The translations under genes and the position numbers were made by a program. From assembly GCA_024743115.1 (NCBI GenBank), contig JANSXC010000012.1, forward strand, positions 1 through 64,000: 64,000 nt of DNA, given 5' to 3'. Numbering within the stretch: the stretch's first letter is position 1; the number at the start of each line of letters is the position of its first letter. Source of the DNA: a bacterium. GTDB lineage: Bacteria; Planctomycetota; UBA1135; UBA2386. The notes under the pieces are model-generated. The model saw nothing but the letters and a program-made list of their open reading frames with translations. It was not told where the DNA came from and did not search any database. Of the stretch, positions 8,801 to 16,748 are shown in pieces.

Positions 8801-9758
8801 GCGTCTTGGTCTGGATCAGCTCGTAGACCGAACTCGCGCGCACGGGCGGCTCGCCCGTGAGCAGGTAGTAGAACGTCGCGCCGAGCGAGTACATGTCGCT
8901 GCGGAAGTCGATGTCGCGCGAACCCTGACACTGCTCCGGGCTCATGTAGAGCGGTGTGCCGATGAGCTCCTGTGTCATCGTCAGCCCGAGGTCGTCGTTC
9001 TCGGGCTTGGCGATGCCGAAGTCCGCGATCTTGAGCTCACCGCGATCGGTGAGCATCAGGTTGTCGGGCTTGATGTCGCGATGGATGATCCCCTGGCGCT
9101 GCGCCTCTTCGAGACCCTTGCAGGCCTGCCGCAACAGCGGGATCGCTTCAGCAACGGGCAACCGCCCCCCCGCGAGCAGGCGGGTGTAGTCGCGCAGGTT
9201 CTTGCCGCGCACGAGTTCCATCACGAGGAAGTGCACGCCGTGTTCGAAACCGACGTCGTGCACCATGACGACGTGCGGACTCTGGAACTGCGCGACCACG
9301 CGCGCTTCGGACTCGAAGCGCTCGAGCATGCGCGAGTCCGTCAGCAGCTCGGGCCGCATGACCTTGACCGCGACCTGTCGGTTGAGGCGAATCTGCGTCG
9401 CGCGATAGACCGCCCCCATCGCGCCGCGCCCGAGCAGGGAATCGATGCGGCAGCCGCCCAGCTCGACGCCGATCAGCGGGTCGGAGGGCTTCGCGGGTGG
9501 CGGCGGTGCATCCGCCGGGCTCGCTTCTTCGCCCGCGCCCTTGCTCACCGGCTCGCCCGCGGAGCCGTCGCCGATCGTGTCCCCACCGACGGCTTCCTCC
9601 GGAGCCGACTGCGACGGCGGTGACGGATTGGCCGGCACCGTACGATCGAGCTGCTCGTCAGGAGACCCGTTGGAATCCTTGCGGGGCTGCCCCTCGTCGC
9701 CGTCGCCGCCGCCTTCGGGCACGCGCCGCGTCATGTCGAACGGATCCTGCGAACTCAT
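5877..9758 (-). CDS. membrane Ser/Thr protein kinase fused to a SUMF1/FGE-like domain
   Basis: A 1293-residue protein. Residues 1-95 are acidic and Pro-rich. The kinase domain spans about 103-370: glycine loop LLGRGAMGAVY, Lys132 (VAVKV), catalytic loop HRDIKPDN at 226-233, DFG at 246-248 and YMSPEQ; all catalytic residues are present. A Lys/Arg-rich linker leads to one transmembrane helix near 430-452 (LIVVAVLVLLGGGGAGYWWW). A long Ala/Leu/Asp-rich, probably helical external region follows. Residues about 1062-1293 are formylglycine-generating-enzyme/SUMF1-like: MIRGGRTKHG, LPTRAEWALAAFGDG, RFPWGG, LAGNVAEWLLPE, GGSY and GMGFRMVLRP. In other bacteria such C-terminal FGE-like modules on kinases are thought to bind ligands rather than make formylglycine; that is inferred here. 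TACAAC and a GAGGGGG ribosome site precede ATG 9758. Confidence 0.92.
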   Translation of the reverse strand: MSSQDPFDMTRRVPEGGGDGDEGQPRKDSNGSPDEQLDRTVPANPSPPSQSAPEEAVGGDTIGDGSAGEPVSKGAGEEASPADAPPPPAKPSDPLIGVELGGCRIDSLLGRGAMGAVYRATQIRLNRQVAVKVMRPELLTDSRMLERFESEARVVAQFQSPHVVMVHDVGFEHGVHFLVMELVRGKNLRDYTRLLAGGRLPVAEAIPLLRQACKGLEEAQRQGIIHRDIKPDNLMLTDRGELKIADFGIAKPENDDLGLTMTQELIGTPLYMSPEQCQGSRDIDFRSDMYSLGATFYYLLTGEPPVRASSVYELIQTKTRLENLCLWKALPELDEHHPLSRVVARMTALSRDDRYVDYDDLATDLVLVQQGRTMEIKAPPKRRTAAPTGRKGAGKPPARKSAAGRAKVGGDRAGGVAASADAGGGVGGGRSWLIVVAVLVLLGGGGAGYWWWQNQQPKDDPSGEQNAGTQKPAGDPGSGGAKTGEDNGNSGASENGETQPPSIAAALNQHGASLAEDGPSAELRAAVVALEPPGNEVDARDALLTAIDQGLVARDALATIELPAAFELPFDDLAAHVQRVADAARVPPDPLAELRTWQESAIALVHSDCADLAADSLGVAFAKWQVARQGEATPGEPVPPAAELSDALRQQLSADLDAIAAGQSRAQGLLVSQRSKLIAALPAAELAAARAGLEVAPPPPVDFKAKLDECRKRFDRLGPVESIRTDTSELQPTARAEIEARRKLLDDWQAAATMLDSAKALVNSFPNDPVVPFKTDVEAYFDKIDLVLNAEGLPLEDWPEWVRSERRKLRRVALLQPKVIEACRAAWAAWQARKAAGRVAATDLESELQVLRDGLARARRLFPDAGAELAGIITEEQLTASAADLTRAQQLGSVLEGVRQTRAQLDAIKTLTDWRQAASRFTSELADHASHIAELGGDNAAASELQAARAVAASWRKIDERVRGIAMTFAAGDLAVAVQDARSRPSEPVGRASFEALANVVTGCRDVFVQLMSDLDGPVASRRLATFAAELDTLGERAAAARVRRWIGAVDRLAAAAAGLVMIRGGRTKHGAAGPFFLAPTEATAAEFDEFLTGATALVTAAGSGAAERRAALLERLGPATPATAEIVRVLRPRRPGRATMPVETVSGRQAWACAAWFGRSLPTRAEWALAAFGDGGEHRFPWGGQKYREPPLSLRAAGSGGESWRSPDGVTLRHLAGNVAEWLLPEAGATIGELAGGSYKDVPRDRRRRAAGDDYQRAPLDRALPGMGFRMVLRPRDVLAPEFARGEFPDLK

Positions 9759-9844
9759 CGCCCCCTCGTTGTATTCGACTTCTGACCGCCAGCGAACCGG
9801 CGATACGAGAAAGCCGCATCAGCCCCCGCGTCGGCGGCGGGCGG

Positions 9845-12121
9845 TCACAGCAGGCTGCCGGGATCGACGTCGAGAGTGACCCGGCATGTGCGCGTGCCGA
9901 GATCCTCCACCGTGCCGACCTCCGCCATCGCGTTGGTGAACGACTCGGGGTCGTAGCACTTGACGAGCATGTGCCAGCGCCAGCGATCCTTCACCTTGGC
10001 GACGACCGCCGGTGCCGGCCCGAGCACGTCGACGCCCTCGAGATCGCGCAACGGCGCGACCGCGCGCTGCAGGACGTTGCGTGCATCGGCTTCGCGCAGC
10101 GCCTCCGCGAACACCCGGATCAGCCGGCAGAACGGTGGATAGCCCGCGGTCTTGCGATGGACGAGTTCCTGGCGAACGAACTGGTCGTAGTCGTTCGCGA
10201 CGACTGCCGCGATCGCGTAGTTGTCGGGGCAGTGCGTCTGGATCACGACGGTGCCGGCTTTCTCGCCGCGACCGGCGCGGCCCGCAACCTGCTGCAGCAG
10301 CTGGAACGTCCGCTCGGCCGCGCGGTAGTCCGGCACGAACAACCCGGTGTCGGCGGACACGACGCCCACGAGCGTGACATCGGGAAAGTCGAGGCCCTTG
10401 GCGATCATCTGCGTGCCGATCAGGACATCGATGTGGCGTTTGCGGAACGCGCTGAGCACCCGCTCGTGCGCGCCGCGCTCGGCCATCGTGTCCGCGTCCA
10501 TGCGCGCGACGATTGCCTCCGGGAACTGCGCGGTCACGGCGGCCTCGAGCCGCTCCGTGCCGACACCGAGCTCGTGCATGCCGGGACTCTGGCACGTCGG
10601 GCACATTTCGGGACGCCGCCTCTCGCGGCAACACCAGTGACAGATCAGGCGACCCCGCCGCGAGTGCCAGGTCATCGAGACCGAGCACGACTCGCACTTC
10701 ACCACTTCGCCACAACCCGGACAGAGCAGCACGGGCGAGTAGCCGCGGCGATTGAGGAACAACAGGACCTGATCCCGAGCCTTGAGCCGCTCCTCCATCA
10801 TCACGGTCAACGTTCGCGACAACACGAGGCCGCCGCGCCGCGACTCCTTCGGTTCGCCGCGCAGGTCCTGTACGACGATGCGTGGCGGTCGCCCGGCACC
10901 CGCGCGCTCGGGCAGAGTGACCATCTCGTAGATCCCACGCCGCGCCTTGCCGTACGACTCGAGCGTCGGCGTCGCGGAGCCGAGCACGACGACCGCGCGT
11001 TCGATCTCGCCGCGCACGATCGCCATCTCGCGCGCGTGGTAACGGGGCGTGCTCTCCTGCTTGAACGACGTCTCGTGCTCTTCGTCGAGCACGATCAGCC
11101 CGAGATCCTGCACGGGCGCGAAGAGCGCGGACCGCGCCCCGATCGCGATGCGGGCTTCGCCGCGCAACAGCCGCTGCCATTGGCGGCCGCGCTCTGCGTC
11201 GGTCAGCCCCGAATGGAGCACGGCCACGTCCGGGAACCGCGACGCGAACCGGCCGACCGTCTGCGGCGTGAGCGAGATCTCGGGCACGAGCACGATCGCG
11301 CTCTTGCCGAGCCGCCGCACCTCCTCGAGCACTCGCAGGTAGACCTCGGTCTTGCCGCTGCCTGTGACCCCATGCAGGAGGAATGCGCGATGCTCGTTCG
11401 CGGTGACCCGCCTCACGATGGTGTCGACGGCGGCTTGCTGGTTCTCGTTCAGCACGTGACGCTCGGCCCGCTCGTCCGCGGCGGGCACGAGTTCTTCGAG
11501 TTCTTCCTGCAGCATCACGCGGCGCAACACGCCGTGCTTCACGAGCGTCTGCCATGGACTGTCGCTCGTACCGGTTCGCCGCTTGACGTCGAGGATCGGC
11601 ATCGGCCCGCCGTACTCGAGCACCGTGCGCAGGACGCGCGAACGCGCCTGCTGTTTCTCTTCGAGCTCCTCCACCGCGCGCAACGCGAGATCGTGCGGCG
11701 CTGCGAGCTCGAGGTGCGGGATCCGTCGCACACCACGCCGCTTCGCGACGGCCGGCAACGTCGCGTCGAGCGCCTCGCCCAGCGAGCAACCGTAGGTCGC
11801 CGCCATCCGCTTGCCGAGTTCGAGCAGCGCGGGCGGCAAGCGCGTGTCCGAGTCGAGCACGGTATCGACCGCCTTGATCTTGCTCGGCGCAAGCTCGGTC
11901 GTCGGGCTCGTGGCGGTCACGATGCCACCGAGTTTGCGACCGTGGAAGTTGACCCGCACGCGGTTGCCCGGCACCGCGGTCACGCCCGCAGGTAACGAAT
12001 AGGTGAACTCCCGGCGCAACGGCAGGTTCAGCGCGACCTGCACGTACAGCACTGCTGCGGGCGCATCCGCGGGATGGGCGCCATCGGTCGCGGGGGTGGG
12101 TTCTGGGCCGGACGAGGTCAT
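9845..12121 (-). CDS. priA: primosomal replication-restart helicase PriA
   Basis: A 758-residue PriA (replication restart helicase, SF2, 3'-5'). The N-terminal 3'-DNA-end binding domain starts LYVQVALNLPLRREFTYSLP. Walker A is GVTGSGKTEVYL, DEEHETSFKQ is the DEAH box, and VLGSATPTLES is motif III. Eight cysteines form the two zinc sites of the PriA insertion (CPGC, CESC, CHWC, CPTC). ADTGLFVPDYRAAERTFQLL and QVAGRAGRGEKAG are the late helicase motifs. The frame opens at 12166, but ATG 12121 (MTSSGPEP) gives a normal-length N-terminus. In many bacteria priA lies next to coaBC; here it is 31 kb from the coaC-like gene. It is divergent from the aminopeptidase gene. Confidence 0.96.
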   Translation of the reverse strand: MTSSGPEPTPATDGAHPADAPAAVLYVQVALNLPLRREFTYSLPAGVTAVPGNRVRVNFHGRKLGGIVTATSPTTELAPSKIKAVDTVLDSDTRLPPALLELGKRMAATYGCSLGEALDATLPAVAKRRGVRRIPHLELAAPHDLALRAVEELEEKQQARSRVLRTVLEYGGPMPILDVKRRTGTSDSPWQTLVKHGVLRRVMLQEELEELVPAADERAERHVLNENQQAAVDTIVRRVTANEHRAFLLHGVTGSGKTEVYLRVLEEVRRLGKSAIVLVPEISLTPQTVGRFASRFPDVAVLHSGLTDAERGRQWQRLLRGEARIAIGARSALFAPVQDLGLIVLDEEHETSFKQESTPRYHAREMAIVRGEIERAVVVLGSATPTLESYGKARRGIYEMVTLPERAGAGRPPRIVVQDLRGEPKESRRGGLVLSRTLTVMMEERLKARDQVLLFLNRRGYSPVLLCPGCGEVVKCESCSVSMTWHSRRGRLICHWCCRERRRPEMCPTCQSPGMHELGVGTERLEAAVTAQFPEAIVARMDADTMAERGAHERVLSAFRKRHIDVLIGTQMIAKGLDFPDVTLVGVVSADTGLFVPDYRAAERTFQLLQQVAGRAGRGEKAGTVVIQTHCPDNYAIAAVVANDYDQFVRQELVHRKTAGYPPFCRLIRVFAEALREADARNVLQRAVAPLRDLEGVDVLGPAPAVVAKVKDRWRWHMLVKCYDPESFTNAMAEVGTVEDLGTRTCRVTLDVDPGSLL

Positions 12122-12222
12122 TGCAACGATCTCGTGACAGTGAACCGGCGGCCGGTGGAAACGCAACGGTCACCCCCCCTGCTCGGACTACGATGAGCCA
12201 CTCGTCCAACCGTGTTACGTGC

Positions 12223-12241
12223 GGATCGCCCGCATCGATCC
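12223..12241. promoter_or_regulatory. short inverted repeat in the priA/aminopeptidase divergent gap
   Basis: GGATCG (12223-12228) and CGATCC (12236-12241) form a 6-bp dyad 19 bp before the aminopeptidase GTG. A TACGAT hexamer at 12189-12194 could be its -10. The arrangement could be an operator or a leader hairpin; there is no further support. Confidence 0.25.
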
Positions 12242-12259
12242 TCCCGCAACCGCCCGCCA

Positions 12260-14248
12260 GTGAATCCAACCGTGCCAAACACTCGCTCCTCCCATTCTCG
12301 TTCTCGGCTACTCACCGCCATGCTCCTGGCCTGCGCGGCCGGCACCCTGGGCGCCCAGCAGCCGACCGCCGGGCAACAGAAACCACGCGTTCTGCCGTAT
12401 CCGATCGATCTGCCGGCCAGCTACGTCGCGGCAGTAGAAGCGGGCACCCGAACGATGGATGGTCGACCGGGGGCAAAGCACTGGACGAATTCCGCGCACT
12501 ACGACATCGCGATGGAACTCGACGTCGAGAACAAGCGCGTCATCGGCAAGGCGGTGATGACCTACCACAACCGTTCGCCCAAGGCGCTGCGCCAGCTGAT
12601 CGTTCACCTGCGGCAGAACATGATGAAGCCGGGCATGCAGCGAACCCGCACGATCCGCACCACCGCCGGACTCGAGCTCGGTGAGGTAGCCCTCGACGGC
12701 GAGGCCCTCGGCCGGCGCGCACGAACGCGCGACACGCGCCTCTACGTGCGCTTGCCGAAGTCTCTGCAGCCCGGCGAGAAAACGACGCTGTCGATCGACT
12801 ACTCGTACGAGGTGCCGAAGGCGGGCACCGCGCCGCGCAACGGCCACGAGGACGACGACGTCTTCTATCTCGCCTACTGGTATCCGCAGTTCGCGGTCTA
12901 TGACGATGTCGCCGGCTGGGTCGCCGATCCCTACAAGGGCAACGGCGAGTTCTACATGGGCTACGCGGACTACGACCTCGCGATCACGGCGCCCTCGGGC
13001 TACCTCGTGCGTGCGACCGGTGAGCTGACCAACGCCAAGGAGGTGCTGCGCCCCGCCGCGATCAAGGCGCTCGCCAAGGCACGTAAGTCGCGGGACATCG
13101 TCCCCGTCATCAGCCGCGAAGACCTCGAGGCCGGCAAGGTCACGAAGCCGGGCAAGAAGAAGCTGACGTGGAAGTTCCACGCCGAGAACGTTCGCGACAC
13201 CGCAGTCAGCATCGCGCGCACCTACGTCTGGGACGCGACGCACGCCGTCGTCAAGGACAAGCACGGCTCCGGCAAGGACGGCGTCGCGATGATCCACTCG
13301 GTTTACGAGCCGAACGCGCGCGCGTGGCGCCGCAGCGCGGAGTACGCGCGGCACACGATCGAGTACATGTCGGAGATGGTGTTCCCGTATCCCTGGCCGC
13401 AGATGACCGCGTGCGAGGGCATCATCGGCGGCGGCATGGAGTTCCCGATGATGACGATCGTCGGCCAGCGCGGCTCGGCCGGCACGATCGCCCACGAACT
13501 CATCCACATGTGGTTCCCGATGATCGTCGGCAGCAACGAGAAGCGCTACGCGTGGCAGGACGAGGGCTTCACCTCGTTCTGGACGACACTCTGCCGCGAC
13601 GACTTCCAGGACCGCACGGTCGGCCCCAAGTCGGCGGTCATGGGCTTCGGTGCCGCGGTGCGCCGCGGCCTCGACGTCGTGTGCATGCGCCACGCCGACA
13701 CCTACGGCACGGACAGCTTCGGCTTCGCGAGCTACAGCAAGCCCGCCGCCGTATTGCACCAGCTCCGCGGGATGCTCGGCGACGACACGTTCTTCGGTGC
13801 GTTCCGGCGCTACACGCGTGACTGGGCCTACAAGCATCCGATGCCGTACGACTTCTTCCACGCGTTCTCCGATCACGCGGGGCAGGACCTCGAGCCCTAC
13901 TTCCGCACCTGGTTCTTCGAGAAGTGGCCGCTCGATCACGCCGTCGGCAAGGTCACGACGGGCAAGAGCAAGACGACGGTGATCGTCGAGGACCGCGGCC
14001 GCGCGATGCACCCGTGCGTCGTTGAGGCCACGATGGTGGACGATTCGACCGCGCGCCAGACCGTCGACGCCGCCCACTGGCGCGGCAATCGCTACGCCAA
14101 GGTCCAGTTCCCCGGTCAGGTGAAGAAGGTCGTGATCGACCCCGACATCCAGGCCCTCGACAAGGACCGGCGCAACAACAGCTGGGAAGCCGAGGGCGAC
14201 TCGGCGAAGAAGAGCGCCGGCAAGGACAAGAAGCGCGTCGATCGCTGA
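12260..14248 (+). CDS. secreted M1-family zinc aminopeptidase
   Basis: A roughly 662-residue exported gluzincin. The HExxH motif is in AHELIHMWFPMIVGSNEK and the third zinc ligand Glu lies in WQDEGF 18 residues on, as in the M1 family. The exopeptidase loop GAMEN appears as GGGMEFPM, so the N-terminus-recognising Glu is kept although the rest of the motif differs. The N-terminal domain has the M1 beta-saddle pattern (YDIAMELDVENKRVIGKAVMTYHN). The C-terminus is Lys-rich and lacks the long helical ERAP-type domain. GTG 12260 is preferred because it gives the signal peptide an Arg-rich n-region (RSSHSRSRLLTAMLLACAAG); the frame itself opens at 12212. It probably trims peptides outside the cytoplasm. 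Confidence 0.86.
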   Translation: MNPTVPNTRSSHSRSRLLTAMLLACAAGTLGAQQPTAGQQKPRVLPYPIDLPASYVAAVEAGTRTMDGRPGAKHWTNSAHYDIAMELDVENKRVIGKAVMTYHNRSPKALRQLIVHLRQNMMKPGMQRTRTIRTTAGLELGEVALDGEALGRRARTRDTRLYVRLPKSLQPGEKTTLSIDYSYEVPKAGTAPRNGHEDDDVFYLAYWYPQFAVYDDVAGWVADPYKGNGEFYMGYADYDLAITAPSGYLVRATGELTNAKEVLRPAAIKALAKARKSRDIVPVISREDLEAGKVTKPGKKKLTWKFHAENVRDTAVSIARTYVWDATHAVVKDKHGSGKDGVAMIHSVYEPNARAWRRSAEYARHTIEYMSEMVFPYPWPQMTACEGIIGGGMEFPMMTIVGQRGSAGTIAHELIHMWFPMIVGSNEKRYAWQDEGFTSFWTTLCRDDFQDRTVGPKSAVMGFGAAVRRGLDVVCMRHADTYGTDSFGFASYSKPAAVLHQLRGMLGDDTFFGAFRRYTRDWAYKHPMPYDFFHAFSDHAGQDLEPYFRTWFFEKWPLDHAVGKVTTGKSKTTVIVEDRGRAMHPCVVEATMVDDSTARQTVDAAHWRGNRYAKVQFPGQVKKVVIDPDIQALDKDRRNNSWEAEGDSAKKSAGKDKKRVDR

Positions 14249-14283
14249 CGCGCCCGGGCTCCTGCCGCGCGGCTCAGCGATCG
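14239..14283. terminator. 10-bp dyad containing both stop codons of two convergent genes
   Basis: CGATCGCTGA (14239-14248) is a perfect inverted copy of TCAGCGATCG (14274-14283). The TGA stop of the aminopeptidase and the TGA stop of the kinase are the inner ends of the two arms. The 25-bp loop is itself GC-rich. It would form a hairpin in both transcripts, so it probably acts as a shared terminator or 3'-end stabiliser. Confidence 0.5.
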
Positions 14284-16292
14284 TAGAGCCGCACGAACGT
14301 GTGCCAGGTCTCGTCCGTGAGCGCGACCTCGTGGAGGAACCAGCTCCACACGTCGCCGAGCTGCTGGTTGCGCTCGCGAATCGACTTCAGCGACATGCGC
14401 GGACCGTTCTCGAACTCGATCGCGTCGAAGCCGGTCGCCTTGACGAGCACGCGATGGAGTCGGGCCGCTTTCTCGACGTCGCCCGGGTAGCGGTAATGGA
14501 TCTTGGCGAGTTCGTGGGCGGCAACGGCCAGCGAGTGCGGTGCGCCATCGATGATCCGGTTTGCGACCTCGGGCTCGAATTGGCGCGCGCTCATGAGCTG
14601 CCGCACGTCGTTGAGATGCTTCGGGTCCGGGCGAAAGAGCTGGAACTCGGGCAGTGGCTTGTTGCGCTTGCGCGCCGACGCCTTGTAGGGCGCCTTGTTG
14701 CGCAACCGATACCAGTGCTCGTTGAGCTGCTGCGCCGCGAGCTTCTGGTTGCGGCGGAATGTCCGCACCCACACCGGCTCGCCCTCAGACACCTGACCGA
14801 ACAGCCGGGACGGCACGGTCCACTGTTCGAACAGCAGCGACTGGCCATCCGCGGTCTTGCCGGGGAACGTGCGGACCTTTGCGGGGCCGGCTCGCCGCGG
14901 CATCGTGGGCACCGGCGAACTGGCGTAGGTCGGCGCATCGGCGAACGGCTGCTGCGGCGCGAGCGCCAGGAACCCGACCACCAACACGCCCACCGCGCCG
15001 AACGGGACGAGCAACAGCAGCCACAACCATGGCGAGCGCCGCCGGGCGCCCTCCTGTTGCATACGGGCGTCGCGCCGGGCCTTTTGCTCCGCACGCCGAC
15101 GGGCGCGCTTCGCCCGCCACTCGGCGAACTGGTGACGATGCTGCTTGCGCGTCTCGCGCATCGTCTCGCCCATGACCTCGCGGGCCGTCTTCGTCGCCTT
15201 CTCGCTCAGGACCTTGGCGTTGGCCATCGCATCCCGCGCGATCTGGCGCGCGTGCTTGTAGGCCTCGCGTGACGCGTTCTTGAGTCCGTCGTACGGATTC
15301 TCGCCCGCTTCACCGGCCGGTCTCCCGGCCGAATCCTGCTGCCCGCCGGGCGGCGGCGGCGGCATCGATCCGGCAGCACCCGCGCCCTGACCACTCTGCA
15401 CGTCCTCCCACGCTGCCGCGGCGACCCCGGCCGGGGCGCCCATGGCGGTGATGAGGTCGTGCACACTCTGGTAGCGGGCCGCCGGGTCCTTCTGCAGACA
15501 GCGCTGCAGCACGGCGCGATCGGACGGCGAGAGGTGCTCGGGCCATGCCGGGTCTTCCTTCTCGTGCTTGCGCAGGACCTCCCACTCACTCTCGCCCGCG
15601 AACGGCAACTGGCCGCAGAGGATCTCGTAGAGCATCACACCGAGCGAGTAGACGTCGCTGCGCTGGTCGCCGCGCCGCTGCAGCATCTCGGGCGCCATGT
15701 AGTAGGGCGTCCCGCGTCCCATCGTCAGGCTGCCGCGCGAGTGCGTGACGAGCTTGCTGAGTCCGTAGTCGCCGACGCGCGCGACCGGCCCCTTCAGGAA
15801 CACGTTCGCCGGCTTGAGGTCGAAGTGCACCAGTGACCGTTCGTGCAGCGCCGCGACGCCGCGACAGGCCTGCAGGAAGTAGCGCAGTAGCTCGTCACGC
15901 CGCTCGGCATCCGGCACACCCGGCTCCGACGGCAGGCGGTCGCGCAGCGTCTCGCTGCCCGCAAACTGCATCACGAGGAACGGAATGCCGTCGACCTCCC
16001 CGCGATCCTCGATCTGCACGAGGTTAGGGTGATCGACCTGGGCGAAGTATTTGACCTGTTCGAGTTCGGAGAGGACCGCGCGCCGCACCTCGGCATCCTC
16101 GACCTTGAGGAACTTGATCGCGTAGTCCTTGCCGATCGACTCCTTCCGCGCCCGGAATACCAACCCGAACGCCCCACCACCCAGTTTGGTCGTGATCTCG
16201 AACCCTGGAACGTAACCAGGTTTACGGTAGTCCCCATAGAACGCTTCCCAATCGGGCAGCGGTGGGTTCGGCGTGGGCTGGGCGTCGGCCAT
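14274..16292 (-). CDS. membrane Ser/Thr protein kinase, paralogue of the left-edge kinase
   Basis: A 672-residue kinase. The kinase domain spans about 31-290: glycine loop KLGGGAFGLVF, Lys60 in DYAIKFL, HFD at 156-158 (catalytic Asp158, Phe in place of Arg), DYG at 175-177, GTPYYMAPE and YSLGVMLYEI. A Gly/Pro linker, a basic Arg/Lys/Ala/Glu-rich helical stretch, and one transmembrane segment near 420-443 (WLWLLLLVPFGAVGVLVVGF) follow. The remaining 230 residues, outside, have WVRTFRRNQKLAAQQLNEHW and no recognised domain. Replacement of the HRD Arg suggests regulation that does not need activation-loop phosphorylation (non-RD). ATG 16292 is preferred over upstream in-frame starts because TACACT lies 6 nt before it. 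The domain order suggests signalling from the envelope to the cytoplasm or the reverse. Confidence 0.9.
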   Translation of the reverse strand: MADAQPTPNPPLPDWEAFYGDYRKPGYVPGFEITTKLGGGAFGLVFRARKESIGKDYAIKFLKVEDAEVRRAVLSELEQVKYFAQVDHPNLVQIEDRGEVDGIPFLVMQFAGSETLRDRLPSEPGVPDAERRDELLRYFLQACRGVAALHERSLVHFDLKPANVFLKGPVARVGDYGLSKLVTHSRGSLTMGRGTPYYMAPEMLQRRGDQRSDVYSLGVMLYEILCGQLPFAGESEWEVLRKHEKEDPAWPEHLSPSDRAVLQRCLQKDPAARYQSVHDLITAMGAPAGVAAAAWEDVQSGQGAGAAGSMPPPPPGGQQDSAGRPAGEAGENPYDGLKNASREAYKHARQIARDAMANAKVLSEKATKTAREVMGETMRETRKQHRHQFAEWRAKRARRRAEQKARRDARMQQEGARRRSPWLWLLLLVPFGAVGVLVVGFLALAPQQPFADAPTYASSPVPTMPRRAGPAKVRTFPGKTADGQSLLFEQWTVPSRLFGQVSEGEPVWVRTFRRNQKLAAQQLNEHWYRLRNKAPYKASARKRNKPLPEFQLFRPDPKHLNDVRQLMSARQFEPEVANRIIDGAPHSLAVAAHELAKIHYRYPGDVEKAARLHRVLVKATGFDAIEFENGPRMSLKSIRERNQQLGDVWSWFLHEVALTDETWHTFVRLYDR

Positions 16293-16298
16293 GAGAGC

Positions 16299-16304
16299 AG
16301 TGTA
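16299..16304 (-). promoter_or_regulatory. -10-like TACACT, leaderless start of the second kinase
   Basis: TACACT on the minus strand, 6 nt before ATG 16292. No Shine-Dalgarno fits between them. Same arrangement as upstream of the paralogous kinase. Confidence 0.45.
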
Positions 16305-16406
16305 GTCGGTCAGTGACGACACGCAGCTACGGACCGGCCGGTCGAAGATTCGGGATTGGTTCCCGGCGGGATTCCCCGGCCCCGTCGGTCTCGCCCGGCC
16401 CGTAAA

Positions 16407-16748
16407 TCAGTGCGCGCAGACGCACGGGGTGCCATGGCACCGCGGGCAGCCGTCAGCGTATTTCTGCCGGCCGACGGCCTCGAGATCGAGGCCGTGGATC
16501 GAGGCTAGCGTCGCAAGCCAGGCGAAGACGTCCCCGAACTCCTCCTCGAGGTTGTCGCGCTCGCCGCGGCGGATCGCCCGGACCAACTCACCGACCTCCT
16601 CGACGAACCAGAGCAGCGTGCCCTGGGTGCCGCGCGCGAAGTCGCGCTCGTAGTAGATGTCCTCGATCAGGCGCTGAAACGAGCCCGGGGTCGCCGGGCC
16701 GGCACGCCCAGGCGCCGTGGGACCGGACCCGGACGCATCGCCGGTCAT
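16407..16748 (-). CDS. MazG-like nucleotide pyrophosphohydrolase with Cys-rich tail
   Basis: A 113-residue all-alpha NTP pyrophosphohydrolase of the MazG type. The metal-binding pattern is FVEEVGELVRAIRRGE followed by NLEEEFGDVFAWLATLA, i.e. the EExxE...ExxD signature with all acidic ligands. The likely role is hydrolysis of non-canonical NTPs to NMP and PPi. The last 13 residues, CPRCHGTPCVCAH, hold four Cys and two His and look like an added zinc or metal site, which short MazG proteins usually lack. ATG 16748 overlaps the stop of the upstream SpoIIE-like gene (ATGA), so the two are translationally coupled. The frame is open further upstream, but that part is a shadow of the neighbour. Confidence 0.85.
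   Translation of the reverse strand: MTGDASGSGPTAPGRAGPATPGSFQRLIEDIYYERDFARGTQGTLLWFVEEVGELVRAIRRGERDNLEEEFGDVFAWLATLASIHGLDLEAVGRQKYADGCPRCHGTPCVCAH

Noticed and set aside
7806..9623. A 605-codon plus-strand open frame opposite the kinase-SUMF1 gene
   Set aside because: The minus-strand kinase has all its catalytic motifs; the plus-strand translation is Arg/His/Leu-rich with no domain.
9497..11995. An 832-codon plus-strand frame across priA
   Set aside because: priA on the minus strand is unmistakable, with helicase and zinc motifs.
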